A DNA stretch of 64,000 bases from Clostridia bacterium (lineage in GTDB: Bacteria > Bacillota > Clostridia > Oscillospirales > CAG-272), in the NCBI GenBank assembly GCA_017482355.1, contig JAFUNJ010000010.1:186001-250000 (forward strand). The letters are read 5' to 3'. Numbering within the stretch: the stretch's first letter is position 1; each line of letters starts with the position of its first letter. The notes under the pieces were generated by a model. That model had not been told where the DNA came from and made no database searches. It saw only the letters and a program-made list of their open reading frames with translations. This document shows positions 1 through 8,545 of the stretch, piece after piece. The position numbers and the translations under genes are program-made.

Positions 1-1540
1 CATCGTATTCAACGTCAAGCGTTATGTGTCCGTTTTCATCGTAATTTACCACGAGTTTTCCGCCGTGAGAGTAATAAGTGGTGTTGTTAGACACGTACGT
101 GCCGCCCTGCGGATAGGGTAAGTAAGTCCACGTTTCGGCAAGAGCTCCGTGCTCGTATCTCTCCTCATAGGTCAGATTTCCGTCCTCGTCGTACGTGTAC
201 TTGACCTCTTCGACAAGCTCGCCGCCCTCAAACGTTTTCTCATTTATAACGTTTCCGCTTTCGTCGTATTCGTATTCGTAGGTCTCATTTCTTACGACCT
301 CTCCCACCGAATCGTACTCGATGCGCGAGATCTCATCGTAATTATCGTTGTATACGGTTATTTCCTTTCCGCCGTCATCGTAGTAGCGGGTCTCGGTGCG
401 CTTTTCCCAGTCGTCGGAGTCTCCCTCGTACTCGTAGGCGTATTCACGCGACAGAACGCCGTTTTCAATTTCCTTTTCGAGGGTCACTCTGCCGAGATTG
501 TCGATAGTGTATTCCGTCTCGGTTTCACTGACCGTGTTGCCCTCGGAATCGACATCCTTCGTCAACACTATACGTCCGTATTCGTCATAGACGTCTATAT
601 ATTTTCCGCCGTCGAATGAGTAATGTGTATATTCATGGATTTGAGTTTTGGGAGATGCATACTGGTAGCTTACGTATTTATACGCCCACTCAGTGTAGAG
701 AACGCCGTTTACAAACGCCTTACGCGAAAGGGTCTCGCCATTTTCGTCAAAGACGTACTCATATTTTTCGGTGTGGGTAACCTCTCCGTTTTCATAGACG
801 AGATATTCCAGCATGATATTATCGGAGTCGTATTTTGATACGTATCTTACTTCTCCCTCGCTGTCATATCCGATCTCCTCGCTATAGTAATACTCGCCGT
901 TCTCATCAAGCGCGCATTTCTCGAACATGATCTTATTTTCGGAATCGTATGTCGTACGGCTGATGATATTTCCCTTCGAGTCCTTCTCATAGGTATATTT
1001 CCGCTCAAACAGAACCTTGCCTTCTTCATCGTAATCTGTCATTGAGAGAATGTAACCGTCCTCGTCATAGGTTCTGATCTCGTAAACACCATCGCCGTAA
1101 TAGTACTTCGTAACCAAACGCTCATATTCTCCGTCTATCTTTGCGACAATGCCTTCCTCATATATATCTGTACCGACGTACGCCGTGTACGACACCGGTT
1201 TGCCGTTCTTATATACGTACTCATATACGCGTCTGTACGTTTCTTTACCGTTTACGTATTCGACGTAGCAATCTCTTAAACCGAACTTATTGTATGTGGT
1301 AAATTCCAGTTCGATCGGCGTGTCCGCATCAAATTTGGCGCCGCACTTCTTGCATACGTTATAGTAGTCAAGCTCGTGCTTGCCCTCGTTGATCTTCTTT
1401 GCGCTTGATCTGCATATCTGATAATGTCCTTCAACGGTAGCCGTCCAAAGGTCGTTCTCGTGCGAGTGCTTCTCCGCGCAGGCGGTAAGCATCGCGGCAA
1501 GCATAATAAGTGCAAGTACAAATGATGTTATTTTTTTCAT
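1..1540 (-). CDS. Surface lipoprotein with YD/MORN-like repeats (3' end beyond window)
   Basis: About 513 residues are visible; the C-terminus lies off the left edge. The ATG at 1540 follows GGAGGAGC at a good distance. Residues 1-21 form a lipoprotein signal (KK start, hydrophobic core, LTAC lipobox, Cys21), so the protein is probably anchored to the outer face of the membrane. The body is a series of irregular 20-25-residue acidic, Tyr-rich repeats of the type YDEDGN or YDSEGEV, similar to MORN_2/YwqK or YD-like repeats, and presumably a beta-rich stalk. An N-terminal CKKCGAKFD segment could bind metal. The 1051-residue lipoprotein at 23114-26269 is a paralogue. Surface location is inferred; the function is unknown. 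Confidence 0.8.
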   Translation of the reverse strand, partial: MKKITSFVLALIMLAAMLTACAEKHSHENDLWTATVEGHYQICRSSAKKINEGKHELDYYNVCKKCGAKFDADTPIELEFTTYNKFGLRDCYVEYVNGKETYRRVYEYVYKNGKPVSYTAYVGTDIYEEGIVAKIDGEYERLVTKYYYGDGVYEIRTYDEDGYILSMTDYDEEGKVLFERKYTYEKDSKGNIISRTTYDSENKIMFEKCALDENGEYYYSEEIGYDSEGEVRYVSKYDSDNIMLEYLVYENGEVTHTEKYEYVFDENGETLSRKAFVNGVLYTEWAYKYVSYQYASPKTQIHEYTHYSFDGGKYIDVYDEYGRIVLTKDVDSEGNTVSETETEYTIDNLGRVTLEKEIENGVLSREYAYEYEGDSDDWEKRTETRYYDDGGKEITVYNDNYDEISRIEYDSVGEVVRNETYEYEYDESGNVINEKTFEGGELVEEVKYTYDEDGNLTYEERYEHGALAETWTYLPYPQGGTYVSNNTTYYSHGGKLVVNYDENGHITLDVEYD

Positions 1541-1590
1541 ATTCTGCTCCTCCGAAGCAAAGTATTGCGGTCTGCTCCGACCACGGTACA

Positions 1591-1619
1591 ATTATATCAT
1601 AAAACGCCGAAATAATCAA
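1591..1619 (-). promoter_or_regulatory. Promoter of the repeat lipoprotein gene
   Basis: On the minus strand a TTGATT -35 box (1619-1614), a 17-bp spacer and a TATAAT -10 box (1596-1591) with an upstream TG (extended -10) lie about 50 bp before the ATG at 1540. Confidence 0.55.
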
Positions 1620-1673
1620 TAATAAATTATGCGGCGAGCGGCAAAAGTTGCAGCGACACACTTCACAAACGAA

Positions 1674-1701
1674 AAGCACCTTGAAGTTTATCAAGGTGCT
1701 T
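1674..1701 (-). terminator. Rho-independent terminator of the TIM-barrel/ligase operon
   Basis: An 11-bp stem (AAGCACCTTGA / TCAAGGTGCTT) followed by a T-run on the minus strand, 8 bp after the stop codon of the fusion gene at 1709. Confidence 0.8.
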
Positions 1702-1708
1702 ATGTTGT

Positions 1709-4219
1709 TTATTTACCCGGTCCTGCCGTGTCGGAACCGTCGCCGGTTAGGCCTAGACGCTTTGCCGCGTCCTCGCGCATTTTGTATTTTAAGATCTTAC
1801 CTGCCGCGTTCATCGGGAAGCTATCGACAAACTCGATATACTTCGGCACCTTATGGCGCGCCATGCTTGCCTTGATGTATGCGGTCATCTCCTCGACGGT
1901 AACGCTTCCTTCTTCCTTGAGGATAATGCAAGCCATTATCTCCTCGCCGTACTTCTTATCGGGAACACCGATAACCTGAACGTCCTTCGTCATCGGGTGA
2001 GTATAGATGAACTCCTCGATCTCCTTCGGGTAGATGTTTTCTCCGCCGCGGATTATCATGTCCTTAAGACGACCCGTTATGCGGTAATTTCCCTGCTCGT
2101 CCTTCGACGCGAGGTCGCCCGAATGGAGCCAGCCGTCAGCGTCAATGGTATCCTTCGTAGCGTTCGGCATCTTGTAATAGCCCTTCATCGTATTATAGCC
2201 CTTCGCGCAGAATTCGCCGTTCTGTCCCGGTCCAAGCTCCTCGCCCGTTTCGGGATCGACTATCTTACAGCGGACGTGGGGGAACGCGTAACCGACAGTT
2301 TCGGTTCTGACCTCAAGCGAATCAGTCCATGAGCTCATCGTGTTACCGGGCGCACATTCGGTCTGACCGTAAACGCTGACGATTCCCGTCATGTTCATCT
2401 CGTCGGGCTGTGCCGCGCGCTTCATAAGCTCGGGCGGACATCCCGCGCCTGCCATGATTCCCGTTCTCATGTGTGAGAAGTCGGTGCTTCTGTAATCGGG
2501 GTGGTTGAACATCGCGATAAACATCGTCGGAACGCCGTTAAAGCAGGTTATCTTCTCCTGATTTATACACGCAAGAGAGGATTTTGCCGAGAAATATGGC
2601 ATCGGACACATAGTCGTACCATGCGTCATTGACGAGGTCATCGAAAGCGTCATTCCGAAGCAATGGAACATAGGAACGTGTATCATCATTCTGTCTGCTG
2701 TCGAAAGACCCATTCTGTCGCCTATACACTTACCGTTGTTTACGACGTTATAATGCGTAAGCATAACGCCCTTCGGGAAGCCCGTAGTACCCGACGTATA
2801 CTGCATATTGCAGACATCGGACGGACGTACCGCCGCCGCCATTCTCGCGACGGTCTCGCGGCGGACGAGCTTATAGCGTGCCATCGCCTCATCAAAGGTG
2901 AGGCAGCCCTTTTGCTTGAAGCCGACAGTTATTACGTTACGAAGGAACGGAAGCTTTTTACAGTGAAGCGGCTCACCGGGAGTCGCGTCCTTTATCTCGG
3001 GGCAGAGGGTGTTTATTATCTCGGCATAGTTCGAGTCAAGACAGCTGTCTATCATAACAAGAGTATGCGTATCGGACTGACGGAGCAGATATTCCGCCTC
3101 GTGTATCTTATACGCGGTGTTCACCGTTACAAGCACGGCTCCGAGCTTCGTCGTTGCCCAGAAGGTAATGTACCACGCGGGCAGATTGGTTGCCCAAACC
3201 GCGACCTTAGAGCCCGCCTTTACGCCGAGCGAAACGAGGGCGCGTGCGAAGCGGTCAACGTCCTCTCTGAATTCCGCGTAGGTACGCGTGTAGTCGAGAG
3301 TCGTATACTTGAAGCAGTACTGGTCGGGAAATTCCTCCGCAACTCTGTCGAGCACCTGCGAAAAGGTAAGGTCGATAAGCTCGTCCTTTTTCCAGATGTA
3401 CTGACCCGTGCCGTCGTGGTTGAAGTAAAGCGTTTTCTTCATATCCCGAGTCGAATGGAAACGGGACATATAGTTTACGAAATGAGGGAAAATGATCTCG
3501 GGATCGTCAAGCCCATCGAGCCATTCGGGCTTCCATTCAAGGGAAATGAAAGCGTCATAATTGACAGACGAAAGCGCGCGCATAACGTCACCTATCGGCA
3601 TAGTACCTTCGCCGATAAGCTGATATTCACCCTTATCGTCGGAATCGCGCAGATGCACGTGGCAAACGTAAGCGCCGAGATTCTTTATAGTATCGTCACA
3701 GCTTTCGCCGTTATCGCGGTAGGTGTGATGCACGTCCCAGAGCGCGGCAAGCCGATCCGACGCGAAGCCCTCAAGCAATGCGCGCAGACGCGAGGTATCG
3801 GAATAAATACCGCTCGTCTTGACGAGAACTGATACCGAAAGCTGCTCCGCCTTCTGCAAAAGCGCGGTGAGCGCCGAATGAACGGCGTTTTCATCATCCT
3901 GAAGAGCGCAGACTACCACGTACGGAACGTTCGCATTACGCGCGATCTCCATAAGATCCATAACGGTATGAATGACCGTTGCGTCGCCCGAAATATCGCA
4001 CGACGTATCAAAGCACGGGATCGCGAGATTTCTCTCACGCATCAGGCGTGCAGTAGACGCTACGTTATATTTATGAAAGGGAGCACCCTTTTCCGTAAGG
4101 GAAGAAAGAGTGTGAAGATTATATACCTCTACGCCCGAAAATCCCATATCGGATGCGGTATCGAGCATGCCTTCAAAGGAAAAGTCACGCCAGCCCCTGT
4201 TTGAGAAGGAAAGTTTCAT
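1709..4219 (-). CDS. Fusion: sugar-phosphate isomerase/epimerase-like TIM barrel + AMP-forming acyl-CoA ligase
   Basis: 836 residues with two domains. Residues 1 to about 268 form an AP-endonuclease-2/xylose-isomerase-like TIM barrel, with likely metal-site motifs DVHH (near 190), HVHLRD (near 205) and SLEWK (near 245). From about 280 to the end is a complete adenylate-forming ligase: phosphate loop YTSGTTGFPKG, YGQTE, HSGDLA, the hinge RLKDMIIRGGENIYPKEIEE split around residue 700, and the catalytic Lys in AAGKILK. The ligase half resembles FadD/long- and medium-chain acyl-CoA synthetases. The start overlaps the upstream LeuA-like stop as ATGA, so translation is probably coupled. Substrates are unknown. 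The barrel may act on a sugar-like or hydroxy-acid ligand that the ligase activates, but this is inference. Each domain is common alone; I do not know of a characterised fusion. Confidence 0.85.
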   Translation of the reverse strand: MKLSFSNRGWRDFSFEGMLDTASDMGFSGVEVYNLHTLSSLTEKGAPFHKYNVASTARLMRERNLAIPCFDTSCDISGDATVIHTVMDLMEIARNANVPYVVVCALQDDENAVHSALTALLQKAEQLSVSVLVKTSGIYSDTSRLRALLEGFASDRLAALWDVHHTYRDNGESCDDTIKNLGAYVCHVHLRDSDDKGEYQLIGEGTMPIGDVMRALSSVNYDAFISLEWKPEWLDGLDDPEIIFPHFVNYMSRFHSTRDMKKTLYFNHDGTGQYIWKKDELIDLTFSQVLDRVAEEFPDQYCFKYTTLDYTRTYAEFREDVDRFARALVSLGVKAGSKVAVWATNLPAWYITFWATTKLGAVLVTVNTAYKIHEAEYLLRQSDTHTLVMIDSCLDSNYAEIINTLCPEIKDATPGEPLHCKKLPFLRNVITVGFKQKGCLTFDEAMARYKLVRRETVARMAAAVRPSDVCNMQYTSGTTGFPKGVMLTHYNVVNNGKCIGDRMGLSTADRMMIHVPMFHCFGMTLSMTSSMTHGTTMCPMPYFSAKSSLACINQEKITCFNGVPTMFIAMFNHPDYRSTDFSHMRTGIMAGAGCPPELMKRAAQPDEMNMTGIVSVYGQTECAPGNTMSSWTDSLEVRTETVGYAFPHVRCKIVDPETGEELGPGQNGEFCAKGYNTMKGYYKMPNATKDTIDADGWLHSGDLASKDEQGNYRITGRLKDMIIRGGENIYPKEIEEFIYTHPMTKDVQVIGVPDKKYGEEIMACIILKEEGSVTVEEMTAYIKASMARHKVPKYIEFVDSFPMNAAGKILKYKMREDAAKRLGLTGDGSDTAGPGK

Positions 4220-5625
4220 TCGGCTTCCTCCTCGTAGATTATCTTATTGAGCGCGGAAAGATACGCCTGAATACCTGCGCCGACGATGTCGGTCGAGATT
4301 CCGCGTCCCGAATAGACCTTTCCGTTTGCGCGAAGCTTAACGACGGTCTGTCCCATCGCCTCGCGTCCCTCCGTCACTGCCTGGAGCTGGAAATCGTCAA
4401 GCTCATAGTGACAGCCGGTTATCTTCTCTATCGCCTGGAAGGCGGCATCTATCGAGCCGTCTCCGATATAAACGCCCTCGACGCTATGTCCGTTCTTTTC
4501 GAGCTTGATATGTGCAGTTGCGGAAATAGTATTTCCCGAGGTGATAACGTAGGTATCGAGCTTGTATGTCGGGGGAACCTGCATAGCGCTAGAAGCGACG
4601 ATAGCGTCAAGCTCCTTGTAGGATACCTTTTCCTTTCTTTCCGCTATCTGACGGAAAGCGGCGTATACCTTGCCCTTGTCAGACTCGGAAAGATCGTAGC
4701 CGAGCTTCTCTACTGCGTTAGAGACTGCGCTCTCATCGTCGTGAGAGGTGAGGAAGACTCCCGAATCGTCGTGATCGCCGATCGCGAGCGTGCTTCCGCT
4801 TCCCTTCGACGGATTGCAGAGCCAATTTATCTGATCTGTAATTCTGCTTATCTGCGTAACTGCGATATTGCAGCACGCGCCGAGTGCATCCTGCTTTGCC
4901 GAAATAACGTGCGCAACGTTTGAAAGATCGGCGCAGTCGATAGGATACGCGGCACAGCGTATCTGCGACGCGCCCTCTGCTACTGCCGCAACTGTGCAGG
5001 CGTCAGCCATCGAGATGGTATTCGCACAGGAGATTCCGAGCGTTACGTTTTTAAGCTCGGGGATCGCCTCGTACTGCTCCTTTATAAACTCCGCAAATTC
5101 AGAGGGAAGCATCGTTCCTGCCGTATCGCAAAGCGTTACCGTGTTAGCTCCCGCTTCAATTGCACCGTTTACGAGCTGAGCAAGGAACGCCTTATCGCTT
5201 CTCGTTGCGTCCTCGGCAACGAACTCAACGTCGTTACAAAGCTTCTTACAAGCGGAAACGGTATTCTTTACGGTTTCAAGCATTGCATCGGGCTTTTTGT
5301 GAGAAATATATTCGATCTGTACCTGCGAAGCGGGCGCACATACCTGAAGGCGTGGCTTCTCGGCGCTCTGAAGCGCGCTCCACGTCTTTTCGATGCTCTC
5401 GTTATTAAGCTCTACGGGAACGGCAATTATACTGTCCTTCACCGCCGAGGATATAGATTTTATCTGAAGCGAATCAATACGGGCGTTTCTTATGAAATCC
5501 AGCTCGATCACGTCAACGCCCAGCTTATTAAGTAGCTTCGATAGCTCGATCTTTTCCTTAAAAGATAGCGTGAAGTCCTCAAAAGTCTGCTTCATTGTAG
5601 CGTCGCTGATTCTGATCTGTTTCAT
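4216..5625 (-). CDS. LeuA-like protein: HMGL-type barrel without metal ligands + LeuA allosteric domain
   Basis: 469 residues. Residues 1 to about 270 follow the isopropylmalate/homocitrate synthase barrel, retaining EFVAEDATRSD and CDTAGTMLP. About 345-469 is a LeuA regulatory/dimerisation domain (KLDTYVITSGN, SIDAAFQAIEKITG). The catalytic motifs are changed: DTTLRDG-type sequence is DATMKQT, the metal-binding HCHND is SCANT, and the GER.GN segment is DCADLSN. A working LeuA needs the Arg-Asp pair and both His residues, so this is probably a non-canonical or catalytically dead homologue that may still bind leucine or a similar ligand. It is first in a two-gene unit with the TIM-barrel/ligase fusion and divergent from the T-box operon. 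Start: ATG at 5625 with AAGG upstream. Confidence 0.82.
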   Translation of the reverse strand: MKQIRISDATMKQTFEDFTLSFKEKIELSKLLNKLGVDVIELDFIRNARIDSLQIKSISSAVKDSIIAVPVELNNESIEKTWSALQSAEKPRLQVCAPASQVQIEYISHKKPDAMLETVKNTVSACKKLCNDVEFVAEDATRSDKAFLAQLVNGAIEAGANTVTLCDTAGTMLPSEFAEFIKEQYEAIPELKNVTLGISCANTISMADACTVAAVAEGASQIRCAAYPIDCADLSNVAHVISAKQDALGACCNIAVTQISRITDQINWLCNPSKGSGSTLAIGDHDDSGVFLTSHDDESAVSNAVEKLGYDLSESDKGKVYAAFRQIAERKEKVSYKELDAIVASSAMQVPPTYKLDTYVITSGNTISATAHIKLEKNGHSVEGVYIGDGSIDAAFQAIEKITGCHYELDDFQLQAVTEGREAMGQTVVKLRANGKVYSGRGISTDIVGAGIQAYLSALNKIIYEEEAE

Positions 5626-5709
5626 AAATGCCTTTCAACTCCTTTTAGACGAAAATTCCGAAACGCCGCCGTGAATCGGCGATATCGGTGTCTACTTTAT
5701 TATTTATAT

Positions 5710-5738
5710 ATTTAATCACCAAAAGCACAAAATGTCAA
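5710..5738 (-). promoter_or_regulatory. Promoter of the leuA-like/ligase unit
   Basis: Minus strand: TTGACA (5738-5733), 17-bp spacer, TTAAAT (5715-5710). It gives a leader of about 80 nt containing a small GC-rich hairpin before the ATG at 5625. Confidence 0.7.
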
Positions 5739-5833
5739 GAGAAAATCAAACAAAGAATCAACTTTTGACGTTTTTGCACAAAACGAAAAAGTAACGCTGT
5801 AAAATTTTTTTGCATATTTTAAGCAAAAAACGT

Positions 5834-5862
5834 TTGACAAACGCGCTTCATCGTGGTAAAAT
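5834..5862 (+). promoter_or_regulatory. Promoter of the T-box operon
   Basis: TTGACA (5834-5839), 17-bp spacer, TAAAAT (5857-5862); transcription should start near 5869. A perfect 13-bp palindrome CGTTTGACAAACG (5831-5843) covers the -35 box and could be an operator. Confidence 0.8.
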
Positions 5863-5868
5863 GTCTGT

Positions 5869-6140
5869 AATAAATAAAATCCCCAAGATAAAGACTGTGA
5901 CGAAGACGGCACGGTACTTAAGCTTTCAGAGAGTCGGCAGACGGTGCGAGCCGACAGCTTAACACCAATGTGCACATCACTTCCGAGTCGAATGTCCGAG
6001 CGTAGGCCAGGGCATTCCGTATCCCGCGTTAAGGGCAAGGGCTTGTTAGAGTCTAAAGTGACGGTTTTCCGTAATTTGAGTGGTACCGCGGGTATTCATT
6101 TACTCGTCTCAAGAAAAAGGTTTTTCTTGGGACGTTTTTT
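5869..6140 (+). promoter_or_regulatory. T-box leader, probable isoleucine specificity, with terminator
   Basis: The conserved T-box core GTGGTACCGCG lies at 6080-6090 and is followed by a terminator, CGTC..GACG with TTTTTT, at 6105-6140. An alternative helix GAGT (6078-6081)/ACTC (6102-6105) would form the antiterminator. Stem I can be folded by eye: base GACT 5893-5896/AGTC 5986-5989, a GA-type kink, GAAG 5902-5905/CTTC 5980-5983, GCAC 5909-5912/GTGC 5970-5973, TTAAGCT 5918-5924/AGCTTAA 5956-5962, and the distal loop GGTGCGAGCCG. The specifier-loop strand is 5974-5979 (ACATCA), which places AUC (Ile) at 5976-5978 followed by the usual purine. The TGGT end motif fits a tRNA with discriminator A, as in tRNA-Ile. 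Uncharged tRNA would permit read-through into the ligase gene. Confidence 0.88.
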
Positions 6141-6175
6141 ATTTAGAATATCTGTTTTTGAAAGGAAAACAAATC

Positions 6176-8443
6176 ATGACCACACAATCAAGTATGAATC
6201 AGCTTCAGAGCGTCGCACAGCGTATTTCCGAGATGCGCCAGATCATGGGCTATACCCACAAAGAAATGGCTGAAATGACAGAGGTAAGCGAGGAGACCTA
6301 CCGTTCCTACGAGACCGGTACTGTCGACCTTCCCTTTACCTTTATTCACAAGTGCGCAAAGGCGTTCGGACTCGAGCTTACCGATATTCTCGAGGGACAC
6401 AGCGCAAAGCTTTCCGGTTACACCGTCACTCGCCGCGGCGAGGGACTTACTACCGCAAGCGAGGACGGTATCACGATCCAGGATATGGCGCCCCTCTTCC
6501 GCAAAAAGCTCGCGACCCCCTACTGGGTAACCTATCAGTATTCGGAGGAGCTCCAGAAGCAGCCGATACATACCGTTACTCACGCAGGACAGGAATTTGA
6601 TATGGTAGTCAAGGGCTCGATGCGTATCCGCATCGGCGACCGCGAGGAGGTGCTCCGCGAGGGCGACAGCGTATTCTTCAAGTCATCTACCCCCCACGGA
6701 ATGATCGCTGTCGACGGCGAGGACTGCGTATTCCTTGCTATGATCATGGCATCCGACGCGACCGACCAACCGATGTATATCGGTAACGGCGAGCATACTG
6801 CAACGAGAGTGCCTCTCCTTTGCGAAAAATTCGTAAAGACGACCGAGGACGAGCGCGGAGTTCTCACCGACGTAAATTACGAAAACGAGGAGAAATACAA
6901 CTTCGCATTCGATACCGTCGACGAGATCGCACGCCGTCAGCCCGACAAGCTCGCCATGGTTCACGTTTCAAACGATATGACAGAGCGTCGCTTCACCTTC
7001 AAGGACTTCAAGGACGCCTCCTCTCAGAGCGCCAATTACTTCAAGTCGCTTGGCATCAAGCGCGGCGACCGCGTAATGCTCGTTCTTAAGCGTCACTATC
7101 AGTTCTGGTTCGCAATTCTCGGTCTTCACAAGCTCGGCGCAATTGCAATTCCCGCGACGAATCAGCTCGTCGAAAAGGACTTCACCTACCGCTTCAACGC
7201 CGCAGGTGTAAATGCCATCCTCTGTACTGCTGACGGCGATACCGCGCGTCAGGTCGAGCTTGCCGAAAAGGCGTACGAAAACCAGCTTACCAAGGTCCTC
7301 GTCGGCGGTAAGAGAGACGGCTGGCACGACTTTGACTCCGAATATTCCCTCTTCAGCCGCCGCTTTGTCCGCGAGGACGACGCTCCCTGCGGCTCCGATC
7401 CGATGCTCATGCTCTTCACGTCGGGAACGACCGGCTATCCGAAGATGGCAATGCACTCCTATAAATACGCTCTCGGTCACTTCGTAACCGCTAAATATTG
7501 GCACCTTTGCGAGCAGGACGGACTGCACTTCACCATCTCCGAAACGGGCTGGGGAAAGGCACTTTGGGGCAAGCTTTACGGTCAGTGGCTCTGCGAGGGC
7601 GCAGTGTTCACATACGACTTCGATCGCTTCGATTCCGAGAAGATCCTTCCGATGTTCAAGAAGTACGGAATCACGACCTTCTGCGCTCCGCCCACCATGT
7701 ACAGAATGCTTATCAAGCAGGATCTGAGCAAATACGATCTCTCCTCCATCCGTCACGCAACGACGGCGGGCGAGGCGCTCAACCCCGAGGTATATTATCA
7801 GTTTGAGAAGGCAACGGGACTTCACATCGCAGAGGGCTTCGGACAGACCGAAATGACCCTCGGTATCGCAAACCTCTACGGTACTCAGCTTAAGCCGGGT
7901 GCTATGGGTAAGCCCGTTCCGGGATACGGAATCGACCTCGTCGATACCGACGGAAATCCCGTTCCCAACGGTGTCAACGGCGAGATCGTCATTCGCACCG
8001 ACAAAAAAGTATCCTGTGGCGTCTTCCTCGGCTATTATCTCAACAAAGAGGCAACTGACAGCGTATGGCACGACGGAATGTACCATACGGGCGACCTTGC
8101 ATGGCGCGATGAGGACGGCTACTACTGGTACGTCGGACGCGCAGATGACGTTATTAAGAGCTCGGGTTACCGTATCGGACCGTTCGAGATCGAATCTACG
8201 ATCATGGAGCTTCCTTACGTGCTTGAATGCGGAGTTTGTGCCGCGCCCGACGAGGTAAGAGGTCAGGTCGTCAAGGCGTGCATCGTTCTCGTTCCGGGAA
8301 CGAATGCCTCCGATGAGCTTAAAAAGGAGATTCAGGATTACGTCAAATCCCGTACCGCTCCCTATAAATATCCGAGAATCGTCGAGTTCCGCACCGAGCT
8401 TCCCAAGACGATAAGCGGAAAGATCATGAGAAACAAGCTCTGA
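6176..8443 (+). CDS. XRE-cupin-acyl-CoA ligase fusion, copy 1
   Basis: 756 residues with three modules. Residues about 12-75 form an XRE helix-turn-helix; about 135-190 a cupin (THAGQEFDMVVKG, GDSVFFKSSTPHG); 215-756 an AMP-forming acyl-CoA ligase of the medium/short-chain type. The ligase shows LFTSGTTGYPKM near 413, GFGQTEMT near 554, HTGDLAW, GRADDVIKSSGYRIGPFE near 653 and the catalytic Lys in TISGKIMRNKL. The ATG at 6176 is chosen over upstream in-frame starts because AAAGGA precedes it and the upstream codons overlap the T-box terminator. First gene after the T-box. Ligase activity in the cytoplasm is well supported. Use of the XRE-cupin half for substrate sensing and gene control is inference. 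Candidate substrates are branched short-chain acids such as 2-methylbutyrate or isobutyrate. Confidence 0.9.
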   Translation: MTTQSSMNQLQSVAQRISEMRQIMGYTHKEMAEMTEVSEETYRSYETGTVDLPFTFIHKCAKAFGLELTDILEGHSAKLSGYTVTRRGEGLTTASEDGITIQDMAPLFRKKLATPYWVTYQYSEELQKQPIHTVTHAGQEFDMVVKGSMRIRIGDREEVLREGDSVFFKSSTPHGMIAVDGEDCVFLAMIMASDATDQPMYIGNGEHTATRVPLLCEKFVKTTEDERGVLTDVNYENEEKYNFAFDTVDEIARRQPDKLAMVHVSNDMTERRFTFKDFKDASSQSANYFKSLGIKRGDRVMLVLKRHYQFWFAILGLHKLGAIAIPATNQLVEKDFTYRFNAAGVNAILCTADGDTARQVELAEKAYENQLTKVLVGGKRDGWHDFDSEYSLFSRRFVREDDAPCGSDPMLMLFTSGTTGYPKMAMHSYKYALGHFVTAKYWHLCEQDGLHFTISETGWGKALWGKLYGQWLCEGAVFTYDFDRFDSEKILPMFKKYGITTFCAPPTMYRMLIKQDLSKYDLSSIRHATTAGEALNPEVYYQFEKATGLHIAEGFGQTEMTLGIANLYGTQLKPGAMGKPVPGYGIDLVDTDGNPVPNGVNGEIVIRTDKKVSCGVFLGYYLNKEATDSVWHDGMYHTGDLAWRDEDGYYWYVGRADDVIKSSGYRIGPFEIESTIMELPYVLECGVCAAPDEVRGQVVKACIVLVPGTNASDELKKEIQDYVKSRTAPYKYPRIVEFRTELPKTISGKIMRNKL

Positions 8444-8451
8444 TACAAAAA

Positions 8452-8509
8452 TTGTCAACACTGTGACTTCAAAAAAATGTTGACAAAATGCTTATAATTA
8501 TACTATAAT
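8452..8509 (+). promoter_or_regulatory. Second promoter with inverted-repeat operator candidate
   Basis: TTGACA (8480-8485), 18-bp spacer, TATAAT (8504-8509). A 9-bp inverted repeat, TTGTCAACA (8452-8460) and TGTTGACAA (8478-8486), overlaps the -35 box. The second ligase and downstream genes can therefore be transcribed independently of the T-box and may be controlled by an XRE-type protein. Confidence 0.7.
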
Positions 8510-8545
8510 ATAATTTATCAATTATTTTTCTTACAGAGGTTCATA

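Noticed and set aside
4216..5625. Annotation as a functional 2-isopropylmalate synthase
   Set aside because: The catalytic Arg/Asp and both metal-binding His residues are replaced.
6968..8461. Antisense frame over the first XRE-cupin-ligase gene, and a similar one at 11305-12822 over vorB
   Set aside because: The sense frames carry complete ligase and VorB motifs; the antisense products are unrecognisable.
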